This document shows, piece after piece, positions 6,602-14,904 of a stretch of DNA of 16,901 bases. How positions within the stretch are numbered: the first letter of the stretch is position 1; each line of letters opens with the position of its first letter. The stretch is taken from NCBI RefSeq assembly GCF_000185845.1, contig NZ_GL629647.1:2043860-2060760 (forward strand), written 5' to 3'. Under the pieces are notes generated by a model. The model did not search any database. It was not told where the DNA came from and worked only from the letters and a program-made list of their open reading frames with translations. The position numbers and the translations under genes are program-made. The stretch comes from Segatella salivae DSM 15606 (GTDB taxonomy: Bacteria > Bacteroidota > Bacteroidia > Bacteroidales > Bacteroidaceae).

Positions 6602-8791
6602 TTATCTGTTTAAGCGGTTTATTGTGCGTTGAATCTCATCGTTTAATTCGTCATTCGACGTTTTCAGCGTAGAAAGTTGGTGCACAATGTTGCGCCGTTG
6701 ATAGTTGGTGTCAAACCAACCCAAGGTGTGTGCGGCCTTGATACGCACGCCATTATCCTCGTTCTCATTACTAATGATGCCAAGAAGTGTAGGGATAATC
6801 TGCGCTTGTGGTTTGTTTCGGAATCGCAAAATGGCATTTTCTCTGCGCACAGGTTTGTCATTTTGATTTGTGATTTCCTTCAAAACCTCAGCAAAGTTGC
6901 TTGGAGCCTTCTGTAAAGTCAGTCGTAACGGGCGGATAACTGCATCACTATAGCGTGGCGTTTCAGCCAGTTGGCGATTGAGTTCGGCTGAAACCTTCTC
7001 ACTGTCAAAGGCTTCTATGTTGCCCAATAGCTGGAAACCCAACCGTGGTTCGTGGCCACGCGTGATGAAAGTATGAACCAACGACGGAATCAGTTCAGGC
7101 GAACCATTGCGTGAAGCATAGATAGCTGCGAGCCGACGCACAAGTTCATAGCTGTCGTTGAGGGCAGATTGCAACACCATTACACTCTCTTCGGGGTAGA
7201 AAAGACTGAGAAGTTTGAGTGCTTCCATGCGAACAACGAAGTCTTTCGACGTGTTATATTTCTTTGTTAACAGCTGTTGGGTCTCACGATTGCCTGATAA
7301 CCACAGCTGACGCAAGGCCATTGCCTGAACATCGGGTAAGGGATGATTGAGCTGTTGCATCCAAAACTTCGCATCACGATGATGCAATGATAACGCAAGA
7401 TTTACGGAAAAACCAGGATGAACATTATCCGTGAAGTGGAAAGTTGGGTCACCTATGACATGACTTTCTAAGTAACCATTAAACCGATTGAGGTTTCCCA
7501 CACGCATACCTGTGGCAAGTAGTCCGATAAACTCATCGGGCCATTTGTCTTGTAAGGCATTAACCGTACCACCAATTGTGGCAATTGTGCTTCCATCGTT
7601 AAAGAGATAACTGCCTGCAATGTTATCATCGGCATGAAAAGAACCATTAAAACACGCATCAAACAACACAAAACGAGCATTTGTTTTGAGTTGATGAAGG
7701 TCGGAAGTATAGATGTCTTGGTCGGCTGCATACAAAGAGTCACGGCGTTGAATGGCTGGATCGAAGGCCTCACGACACCAACTTTCGGGCACGTTTAACT
7801 GCTTAGCATAATAGCTTACGGCACTATCGGCGCCCACTTTCTTGGCACGTTCTGCCACCTTTGCATGCAGATAGCACTTTATATTCTTAATCGATGCCTC
7901 AACACCAGACACGGCTTGGTTGCCATTGAGATACTGCGTATCGGGTGCTCCGTGGTGATGGAAGAGCAAAACATCAAGTTGTGGGTCCATGGCTTCATTG
8001 AGATAAACCAGCTTTGCAGGGTAGAAGGTGTCGAAATCTAAGAACTTCACCGTTGCCTTCTGACCGAAAAGAGAAGGCAACTGCTCACGCAATGCAAGCT
8101 GTTCTCCTGCCCATGCTCCCCTGTCTTCAGAGTTATAACCATGTCCGCGAGCCATTGTCAGGTGGTCAAGCACATTGTTTTGCTCAGCGTTTTTAAGTCT
8201 TGCGACCTTATAAAGATAGCGTTTTAGCAACTCATACTTATCTTTTCCCGCGATTTCTAAAGGCTTTATGCGACCTGTATAGATATCGGGCGAGAGATAA
8301 GTCTTGCTCTTTGGTGACAAACTATAATAGAAATAGAGTTGCTTTTCGGCATCTTGTTTGAGGGATTTGAATGTGAGTCCGAAGTCGTCATAATATCGAT
8401 CGCTCGGCACACTGGATGCTTTCCAGTCGCTCTTTTGATTCATTTTGAAGGCAGAAGTGAGGTATTGTGCATCGCGAATCATGGGGATTGGGATGTCACC
8501 TACAAACACTGCACCCTCTAAGGGCTGCTGTTTGTTGCTGTGCCATTGCTTTAAGAGCGACTTGATGGCTTCGGGATTACGCCATGTTGCCACGGCAATA
8601 TAAGTGCCCAATCCATCGTTTTCAACGCTATTTTTATAGGCCATCACCGCATCTTTTGCCTTTACATAGCTCGTGCTGTCAATGATAATCGCAAAACTTG
8701 TGGGTGTTTTCCGCGTGGGACGAATGATATATTGCGCCATGGCATGAAGCGAAATGGCGAGAATAAACACAGAGAAGAAAAGTCTTTTCAT
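6602..8791 (-). CDS. Gingipain-like C25 (clan CD) cysteine peptidase fused to HEAT repeats
   Basis: A signal peptide covers residues 1-20 (ending AMAQ). Residues about 33-455 look like a C25 peptidase. The His motif is LLFHHHG with His280 next to Gly281, and the Cys motif is FDACFNGSF with Cys380. The latter closely resembles the gingipain motif around its catalytic Cys (ACVNG). After it come GSTIATIGGT and IGDPTFHF, also typical of C25 proteins. About 100 residues separate His and Cys, against about 33 in gingipain R, because a helical, charged insert fills about 293-368. Residues about 470-729 form helical HEAT-type repeats (for example VRMEALKLLSLF, VRRLAAIYASR, VRIKAAHTLGWF). No T9SS signal ends the protein, so it may stay in the periplasm or be surface-bound by partners. 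It is last in the operon, 8 nt after the barrel gene. Substrate unknown. Confidence 0.8.
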   Translation of the reverse strand: MKRLFFSVFILAISLHAMAQYIIRPTRKTPTSFAIIIDSTSYVKAKDAVMAYKNSVENDGLGTYIAVATWRNPEAIKSLLKQWHSNKQQPLEGAVFVGDIPIPMIRDAQYLTSAFKMNQKSDWKASSVPSDRYYDDFGLTFKSLKQDAEKQLYFYYSLSPKSKTYLSPDIYTGRIKPLEIAGKDKYELLKRYLYKVARLKNAEQNNVLDHLTMARGHGYNSEDRGAWAGEQLALREQLPSLFGQKATVKFLDFDTFYPAKLVYLNEAMDPQLDVLLFHHHGAPDTQYLNGNQAVSGVEASIKNIKCYLHAKVAERAKKVGADSAVSYYAKQLNVPESWCREAFDPAIQRRDSLYAADQDIYTSDLHQLKTNARFVLFDACFNGSFHADDNIAGSYLFNDGSTIATIGGTVNALQDKWPDEFIGLLATGMRVGNLNRFNGYLESHVIGDPTFHFTDNVHPGFSVNLALSLHHRDAKFWMQQLNHPLPDVQAMALRQLWLSGNRETQQLLTKKYNTSKDFVVRMEALKLLSLFYPEESVMVLQSALNDSYELVRRLAAIYASRNGSPELIPSLVHTFITRGHEPRLGFQLLGNIEAFDSEKVSAELNRQLAETPRYSDAVIRPLRLTLQKAPSNFAEVLKEITNQNDKPVRRENAILRFRNKPQAQIIPTLLGIISNENEDNGVRIKAAHTLGWFDTNYQRRNIVHQLSTLKTSNDELNDEIQRTINRLNR

Positions 8792-8799
8792 ACGCTTTT

Positions 8800-10371
8800 T
8801 CAGAAGTTTACGCCTAAGGTCACGCTGACATTACGGCGAGAATTAAAGATTTTTGCCTTGGAATGAAGTTCACTAAAGGCAAGTTTTACATAGCCATTGA
8901 TGTTTGTTTGTTGGCGCAACAGCTGCGAATAGGTCAACGAAAGGCGTGCCCCCTGCGCATCAGCAGTAAGGAAGGCTTCGTCGAGAGGCTCCATTTCGCG
9001 CACTGTAATAAGGTCGTTGTTTGCACCACGATAGTCATATTTGCCGCTAAAAGCCCTCTTCATCATCAGTCGAACATCTAATAAGAGGTGCTGATTCATA
9101 GTCTTTCCAACGATAAAGTTATTGCGATAGTCGGCGAAAAGCATGGCGTTCTTGCTCTTTTTGACTGAAACGGGGAGCAGATATGTGTCATCTAAGCCCT
9201 GATAATCAATGCCAATAGCACCTTGCCAGCTATATTCCGAGTCGCGAAGTCGCGTGAGAACATAGTTTAAAGTGGCATCAGTTGTCTTATAAGTAGACCG
9301 AATATCGTGGTGAAGTTCTATCCAACCAGCCGATGAAGCAGTGTTATCTCGTTGTGAAAGATACGTGATTCCATTGGTAGATTTGTAGTTAAATGATGCA
9401 TTAATCTGATGGATATAAGCTTTAGAATAAATGCTATTTGCCACCTTAAAGCCAAGATTTCGTTCCGCGATTTGTGCGTCTTTGCGAGGTGTTGTGAAGC
9501 TAATGTTCACGTTCTCTACAAGCTTATCAGCGAACAATTCGCCAAGAATCTTCCAACGATCAGTATGGTGTTCATACTGTAAAGCAGTGCCCCAGCGATT
9601 ACCATAGTAGTTAGTTTGTCGGCCAATTCCTATGCCTTTATGTGCTGTTCCAAGTCCATATAGTTCATAATAGTGCAGTCGTCGTTGCATGTTTTCAAGC
9701 GACATGTCTGATTGTTCCTTTTGACTGACGTAGTTAAGACTTGCACCTATCACGTCGTGTGCAGTCAAAGCATAAGTCAAACCAGGCTGAAGTTGCAGCT
9801 GATAAAAGCGTGCATCGACACGAGGATCACGTTGTTTGGCTGCCAACTGAGCCTTGTAAGTAGCTTGAATGCCAAAAGTTAGGCGCTGAAACACAACAGG
9901 TGTGGCCACGCGGAAACGCAAATGATAATTCTGATGACGCCATTTGCTGGGCTGACCAGAGTCAACAACGAAGAAAGGTTGACCGCGATAAGGATCATTT
10001 AAGGATGCATTGAAACGAGCATCTCTTTCATTTTCGTGTGTGAAACGAAACTCTCCCCATGCCAAAACCTTACCAAGATTGAGGTTACCTTCCGTGTAAA
10101 CGTTAGCTTGTTGCTGCTTTTCGGCTGTGTAAACACGATGGAAATTCCCACTCTTTTGGTCGTAGTTAAACTGTAAAAGAGAATAGTTTGGCGTTTGATC
10201 ATACACCATTCCCGCCGCATTCTGTGTGTCAAACCATTGTCGTTGGCCTTTGATGAGCTGTAAAGCAGCTGCAGAATGTCCATGGTTTTCATCTTGTGCA
10301 GAGATGGTTAGGGTCACATTAAATCCCAACAGCACAGAAATGAATAGGCGAAGTAATATATTTTTCGTCAT
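8800..10371 (-). CDS. Outer-membrane beta-barrel protein, DUF6850-like
   Basis: A signal peptide covers residues 1-25 (ending ISA, mature start QDENHG). The mature protein of about 500 residues is mostly alternating-polarity strands with many Tyr, Gln and Arg, such as VFQRLTFGIQATYKAQL and RLHYYELYGLG. It ends in NVSVTLGVNF, with the terminal Phe expected of proteins inserted by the BAM machinery. The assignment to DUF6850 comes from memory of a family that accompanies DUF4876 and TonB receptor genes, not from a search. It lies third in the operon, 40 nt after the lipoprotein gene and 8 nt before the peptidase gene. It could be an export or import channel, or a barrel scaffold for the lipoprotein or peptidase. 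Confident it is an outer-membrane barrel; family name moderate. Confidence 0.8.
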   Translation of the reverse strand: MTKNILLRLFISVLLGFNVTLTISAQDENHGHSAAALQLIKGQRQWFDTQNAAGMVYDQTPNYSLLQFNYDQKSGNFHRVYTAEKQQQANVYTEGNLNLGKVLAWGEFRFTHENERDARFNASLNDPYRGQPFFVVDSGQPSKWRHQNYHLRFRVATPVVFQRLTFGIQATYKAQLAAKQRDPRVDARFYQLQLQPGLTYALTAHDVIGASLNYVSQKEQSDMSLENMQRRLHYYELYGLGTAHKGIGIGRQTNYYGNRWGTALQYEHHTDRWKILGELFADKLVENVNISFTTPRKDAQIAERNLGFKVANSIYSKAYIHQINASFNYKSTNGITYLSQRDNTASSAGWIELHHDIRSTYKTTDATLNYVLTRLRDSEYSWQGAIGIDYQGLDDTYLLPVSVKKSKNAMLFADYRNNFIVGKTMNQHLLLDVRLMMKRAFSGKYDYRGANNDLITVREMEPLDEAFLTADAQGARLSLTYSQLLRQQTNINGYVKLAFSELHSKAKIFNSRRNVSVTLGVNF

Positions 10372-10411
10372 GATTGGTTTTCTTTTTTGAAATGATTAAA
10401 TTGAAATCTCA

Positions 10412-11665
10412 TCAATAAGTCTTATTCCATGAGGGCACACCTGTATGATATCGGTGGAGCATTGGAATCACTCCGCGCTCAAAATCATCGGTACTATTGT
10501 TCGTATCTTGTAGGATAATGGCCCCGTTGTTGCGTCGAATCGTGTCACCATTCTCAGTAACTACCTTTCTAACTACACCCAATCCGCAGTATGAAGAGCC
10601 TACCCATGTCATGCCAGCATCAATGACTGCAGGGATTCTTTTGGCATTAACGAACGTCTCGTTATTAATACATTCCACTGCATCAAGTACGTATTGAAGT
10701 GGTATTTTGGCTTTAATGTCTTTGCGATTCACCTCATGATCCTGGTATGTTTTGTTGTTAATGGGGTCCCAATCAGAGCCATTCGGTACTTTAAACATTG
10801 CGAAAGCACTTCCAAAAACAGAAGTAAGGAACTGAGGTTGCTTACCAAATTCGGGTTTACCATCATAGAAAACATGTATCATATTGATAGCCTTTCCATC
10901 GGGAAATCGGTTATTAAAGGGGAAGAACTCAAACTCTGCATGACTACAATCTACAGGAGAATTGGGGTTGTATACAGGCAGTTTGTGGTTCACTGCCAAT
11001 TGAGCGATGACGGCACTCTCGCCTGGTTGCAACGGATAATCATGCCCGTTACCAGGGAATTGCCATATACGCTCGGCATAACAAACGTCATTATTCACGC
11101 CACCGGCCCACACTGGAAGCTTACTTTTGTTAGCAACGTTGGGGGCAAGTTGGGCAAAATAAACGCCATCAAGATACTGAACATCGTTTGAGTTGTTATA
11201 AATCTCATAGAATTGGTCACGGAAATAGCCGAAGCCTGTAGGCGGTTTACTGCCTGCATAGTATATTTCTTTGAAGACTAATGGGCTTATTTTGAGTCCC
11301 TTTAGCGTGATATCAACAGATTGAACGCCTTTATAGAGCGCCTTGTTTACGGCATTCCCGTTTATGAAATACTCCGTTCCATCTGTAGAAAAGGCTGTTC
11401 CCGATACGCTAATGGTATAGATTCCAGGGACTATACTGTCAAGAATTGCATCGGCATTATCAGCATTTCGCGTATAATGATAACCGTCTTCATAGTTATC
11501 TAACTTAATAATGAGGTTCTTAACTGTGCCCAATTGTGCTACGTCTATATTCAAATTGACATTCACTTTCAATGGACTGACTTTCTCTGCTGTACGTGTT
11601 TCGTCAAAGCCTGTACAGGAAACACCGCATAAGACAATAGTAAGAATGAGAAGAATATGTTTCAT
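10412..11665 (-). CDS. Lipoprotein, DUF4876-like, partner of the TonB-dependent receptor
   Basis: A lipoprotein signal ends in the lipobox GVSC with lipidated Cys17, followed by TGFDE. Acidic residues close after the Cys are common in surface-exposed Bacteroidota lipoproteins. Residues about 30-125 form a beta-rich domain (LKVNVNLNIDV, IVPGIYTISVSGTAF). From about 130, LVFKEIYYAGSK and FYEIYNNSNDVQYLDGVYFA resemble a lamin-tail-like fold, where such N-N-S/G, L-x-G patterns are usual. It does not look like SusD, having no helical TPR-type part. The 13-nt gap to the receptor gene argues for co-expression and probably a receptor-lipoprotein complex. The DUF4876 label is from memory. The ligand is unknown. 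Confidence 0.8.
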   Translation of the reverse strand: MKHILLILTIVLCGVSCTGFDETRTAEKVSPLKVNVNLNIDVAQLGTVKNLIIKLDNYEDGYHYTRNADNADAILDSIVPGIYTISVSGTAFSTDGTEYFINGNAVNKALYKGVQSVDITLKGLKISPLVFKEIYYAGSKPPTGFGYFRDQFYEIYNNSNDVQYLDGVYFAQLAPNVANKSKLPVWAGGVNNDVCYAERIWQFPGNGHDYPLQPGESAVIAQLAVNHKLPVYNPNSPVDCSHAEFEFFPFNNRFPDGKAINMIHVFYDGKPEFGKQPQFLTSVFGSAFAMFKVPNGSDWDPINNKTYQDHEVNRKDIKAKIPLQYVLDAVECINNETFVNAKRIPAVIDAGMTWVGSSYCGLGVVRKVVTENGDTIRRNNGAIILQDTNNSTDDFERGVIPMLHRYHTGVPSWNKTY

Positions 11666-11678
11666 TTTGATGATGATT

Positions 11679-14492
11679 TTATAGTTTTAATGACATCTCC
11701 ATACCGAAAAAGAAGTCACTATTGAGTTTATTGTAGACGCCAGGATAACGTTTACTCTTCATAATGGGATAGCTTCTGAAGAAGTTATTGGCAAAGAATG
11801 AGACGCGAGCAATGTTACTTATCTCTTTCGTTACATTGACATTAAATTGGAAATAGGGTTTAACCGTCTCCTTGATTGCATCAGCATGGCTTACATTTCG
11901 CAACAGATAATCATATCCTGCAGCCTTAACCTCATCGACATTACTAAACTTTCCTGGCTCAAAGAAATGGGCTTTATGATCTTGTAAGTCCATAAACCCA
12001 ACGGGAATCAAGTCATTTTCATACTCCGCCCAATTGCTTTGGTTCCATATCGCCTGTGCCGTTAGCGTTACAACAAAGCCAATTCGTGGGATGTTATGCG
12101 TGGCACGAAGTGTTGTTACGAATTGTTTCGTAAAATCCTTACTACCTTTCGGTGCATAGATTGCAATGTTCTTTCTCACTGAAGGGTCACCATTTGAATT
12201 GTCATAGAACTCATATTGTTGTGGTGTATAGCACGCTTCAAGCCATGAACCATTAAGTTGAAAGCTTGTGCGGATAGGCTTAATATAACCCGAAGTCAAT
12301 TCAAACTCAACGCCTTTTGTACGTACATCCTGGCTATTTATAGGCGTATAATAAGGTGAAAGAATAGGATATACCCCCTTTGTTACTAACTGATTACTTG
12401 CATTACGCATATAGATGGCATAATCAAATGGCAGGAAGCTGGTCAACGTATTCCCCAAACTATATCCATTATAGAGGTGTTCCGTGAAGCCAGTAACGTT
12501 CAAACCAAACGTTCCTAAACGCAGATCTATGCCCACTTCTCGCTTAAAATTCTTCGCGATTCGAAGCGACTTGTTTTGCGTTTCGACTGTTTTCGTCGTA
12601 GAAAGTAATATGCGGTCGGCCTCTGGAATGCTTTCATTTGTCAGCTCATTGATGTGCACATATTCATAATAAGCCCTTTCGGGATAGAGATAAACGAGTG
12701 TAGGCATCTTGGCAGTAATACCATATCCCGCATGGAAAGTAAGGATATTAGGAAGTATATCGATTGAAGTGTTGAAACGAGGACTAACAGTTCCACCCAC
12801 AACCGAGGCGTGATCATACCGCAATCCTGCCTGTAATCTAAGTGTGCGTTGACCCAAATTAATGTCAAGATTGTCTTCCGTATAAAGACTAAACAACTTG
12901 ATATATGGGATATCTTTATAGCGACGAGGGCGATAACTGCCGTCAAAGTTTGTCACAGATCTATAAGGTGGCGTCTCAACGCTCCACTTTGTACCTTCTC
13001 CTTCGTTGCCATCAAGCTTAAATTCTGCACCAAAGAGTAAACCATTATTTAAGCTTCCAAACGATTTAAACAGGTTAGCGGTGAGCTTACCAAACACATT
13101 TACCTCCCGACTATCAATCTCGTTGTGACTTACATAGCCGTTAGGCAGATAGTGAGCATAATATCCTGATGCAACATCCGAAGCTCCAAAATGAGTCAAC
13201 TCCTGATGGTTTGCATCATAAACATGCTGTCCTACTCGGTTACTTAGAGTCGTCCCATCTATCAAAGTGCCTGAGTAGACAGCATTAGCTGCCGTTTCTT
13301 CGGCCTCTGTCATGCCTTGTTTTGAAACATAACTTGCTTGTAACACATATCTAATATTACGCAACCAACCTTGGTTTATCTGCCAAAGTCCATTGGTATT
13401 CAAGCGGAGTCCATAGTCTTCCTGACGTCTTTTGTCGAGTGGAAGATCAGGATTCTGAGCCAACTGGTCCTTAGAATAGTTAAAAGAAAGCGATGTGTTA
13501 GTGCGCAGTTTGTTATTAAAGAGCCCGTTAGAATAAGCTAACCGCGTGTTGATACGCTGAAAAGTGAGGTCGTTATTGGTCACTTTGTTATTGCTATAAG
13601 CATAATCTCCGCTCACATTCAATGCTCCCAACTTCTCGCCAAGTGTCCAACCACTTCCTAAACTGGCTTCATAGATGTTGGGATTTGCCTTTACACTAAC
13701 GCGGAAAGGCTCGCGTCCAGCCTTTGTATGCAGGATGATTGCGCCCGAAGTAAGGTCACTATACTCCACAGAAGGAATGCCTCTGATAATCTCTACGGAT
13801 TCAATGTTGTCGGTAGATACGTCACGTGTGTCTATGCCGGCATTGGCAGAAGCTCCTCCTGCCATAGAAGTGACAGCGCCGTTCAACGATGGATTGAGCG
13901 CACTTAGATTGGCATTGTTCGACAAAGGCGCACCATCTTGGATAATGGCTGTACCAAAAGAGTTTATCTGATTCAGCCCATTGTCACTCACTCCGCGTAT
14001 AGTTGCCATACCCGCCTTGTTTAATTGCTGATTCGTGGATATGGCACCAGGTGCCAAAGCCAATACATCTGCAAGACTTGTTGCCTGTAAATGGTCTATG
14101 GCATTGCGGTTAATATACGATGAAGTGGATGAACCGCTCGTCTTAGTACGTGCTACTACAACGATGTTATCAAGGTGAAAGTTCTCCTCTTTCATTGTAA
14201 AGTTGAGATGCATACTGCCTTTCAGATTGACAATCGTATCGATATCTTGCTTACCAATGTATTTGATGAGCATGCGAACACGCCCTTGTGGCACATTGTC
14301 TAAGCGGTAATGTCCCGATGCATTCGTAACCGTTATGAGCTTGAAGTCGGCAATTGAGATTGTCGCCCCAATGAGTCCTTGTCGCTCTGTGTCGCTGATT
14401 GTGCCGCTCACACTACCCACCTGTTGTGCAGAACCTGTCAAAACGGCTGCAAAAAGCAGTGTAAACACGAAAAGAATCTTTAGATGTTTCAT
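11679..14492 (-). CDS. TonB-dependent outer-membrane receptor with N-terminal carboxypeptidase-regulatory-like domain
   Basis: It imports a ligand across the outer membrane, powered by TonB. A signal peptide covers 1-22 (ending GSA). Residues about 26-103 form a carboxypeptidase-regulatory-like beta domain (GSVSGTISD, GATISIADF, ASGHYRLDNVPQG). FHLDNIVVVA at 105-114 fits a TonB box region. The plug runs about 125-260 and ends with ESVEIIRGIPSVEYSDLTSGA. The 22-strand barrel fills the rest and ends in MEMSLKL. At 937 residues it is in the usual range and close to vitamin/siderophore-type receptors; typical SusC proteins run longer. It heads the operon; the promoter, a 22-bp palindrome and a leader hairpin lie upstream. 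The partner lipoprotein follows after 13 nt. The ligand is not evident; the peptidase in the operon hints at a peptide or protein-bound cargo. Confidence 0.93.
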   Translation of the reverse strand: MKHLKILFVFTLLFAAVLTGSAQQVGSVSGTISDTERQGLIGATISIADFKLITVTNASGHYRLDNVPQGRVRMLIKYIGKQDIDTIVNLKGSMHLNFTMKEENFHLDNIVVVARTKTSGSSTSSYINRNAIDHLQATSLADVLALAPGAISTNQQLNKAGMATIRGVSDNGLNQINSFGTAIIQDGAPLSNNANLSALNPSLNGAVTSMAGGASANAGIDTRDVSTDNIESVEIIRGIPSVEYSDLTSGAIILHTKAGREPFRVSVKANPNIYEASLGSGWTLGEKLGALNVSGDYAYSNNKVTNNDLTFQRINTRLAYSNGLFNNKLRTNTSLSFNYSKDQLAQNPDLPLDKRRQEDYGLRLNTNGLWQINQGWLRNIRYVLQASYVSKQGMTEAEETAANAVYSGTLIDGTTLSNRVGQHVYDANHQELTHFGASDVASGYYAHYLPNGYVSHNEIDSREVNVFGKLTANLFKSFGSLNNGLLFGAEFKLDGNEGEGTKWSVETPPYRSVTNFDGSYRPRRYKDIPYIKLFSLYTEDNLDINLGQRTLRLQAGLRYDHASVVGGTVSPRFNTSIDILPNILTFHAGYGITAKMPTLVYLYPERAYYEYVHINELTNESIPEADRILLSTTKTVETQNKSLRIAKNFKREVGIDLRLGTFGLNVTGFTEHLYNGYSLGNTLTSFLPFDYAIYMRNASNQLVTKGVYPILSPYYTPINSQDVRTKGVEFELTSGYIKPIRTSFQLNGSWLEACYTPQQYEFYDNSNGDPSVRKNIAIYAPKGSKDFTKQFVTTLRATHNIPRIGFVVTLTAQAIWNQSNWAEYENDLIPVGFMDLQDHKAHFFEPGKFSNVDEVKAAGYDYLLRNVSHADAIKETVKPYFQFNVNVTKEISNIARVSFFANNFFRSYPIMKSKRYPGVYNKLNSDFFFGMEMSLKL

Positions 14493-14548
14493 TTAATAAT
14501 GGTGTAGGTTGTTTCTTAATTAATACGCATATAAGTACTCTCCTCATG

Positions 14549-14565
14549 GTGTGCAAATGGCACAC
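14549..14565 (-). promoter_or_regulatory. Perfect hairpin at the start of the operon leader
   Basis: GTGTGC (14549-14554) pairs perfectly with GCACAC (14560-14565) over a 5-nt loop. It would begin within about 10 nt of the predicted transcription start of the receptor operon. It may stabilise the 5' end or be a protein-binding dyad. Confidence 0.4.
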
Positions 14566-14577
14566 ACATAGAAACTG

Positions 14578-14608
14578 CAAAGTTAATTTATATAAATTAA
14601 CTCTACAA
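14578..14608 (-). promoter_or_regulatory. Promoter of the receptor-lipoprotein-barrel-peptidase operon
   Basis: On the minus strand TTG (14608-14606) and TAACTTTG (14585-14578) are separated by 20 bp, an excellent match to the Bacteroidota promoter. The predicted start is near 14572, giving a leader of about 80 nt before the ATG at 14492. Confidence 0.7.
14581..14602. promoter_or_regulatory. Perfect 22-bp palindrome overlapping the operon promoter
   Basis: AGTTAATTTAT (14581-14591) is directly followed by its exact reverse complement ATAAATTAACT (14592-14602). It fills most of the spacer between the -33 and -7 elements and overlaps part of the -7 box. This position suits a repressor operator. 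It is not a Fur-box sequence, and no regulator gene in the window can be tied to it. Confidence 0.5.
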
Positions 14609-14693
14609 TACTATATAATAGGTATTTTATCACTGTAAAAACCCTACACGATTTATTTGTGAACGGTGCGCAAGATAGAATAAAATGCAAGAT

Positions 14694-14766
14694 GATTCAC
14701 AAGAACATATCGTGTGATTCACTACGCAATGCATGCTCATTCACATGAAATCAGCTTGCTTTTCAC
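14694..14766. repeat. Four TTCAC motifs at exact 22-bp spacing upstream of the operon promoter
   Basis: ATTCAC occurs at 14695, 14717 and 14739, and TTTCAC at 14761, each 22 bp after the last, about two helical turns. Two are preceded by G (GATTCAC). The array lies about 120-195 bp upstream of the predicted transcription start. Equal phasing suggests sites for a protein that binds one DNA face. The rest of 14609-14904 is AT-rich with no gene. A weak stem with a T-run (near 14812-14833, minus) could end the murI transcript. Confidence 0.45.
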
Positions 14767-14904
14767 CTCATTTTGTGCGCAGATGTGCATCATGTAAAAC
14801 CATGAGAAATAAAAAATCTTCTGATGTTTCATGTCATTTCTAAATAGAAAGTAAAAAGAAACACACAGAAAAATGAAGGAATAACCTAAATCAATAGGCC
14901 TATG

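Noticed and set aside
10694..11191. 165-codon plus-strand frame opposite the lipoprotein gene
   Set aside because: It is antisense to a gene with a lipobox and operon context, and its own sequence shows no domain or leader.
14549..14565. CRP-type binding site in the operon leader
   Set aside because: GTGTGC-N5-GCACAC lacks the TGTGA-N6-TCACA pattern and lies downstream of the predicted start, so a hairpin or other dyad is the safer description.
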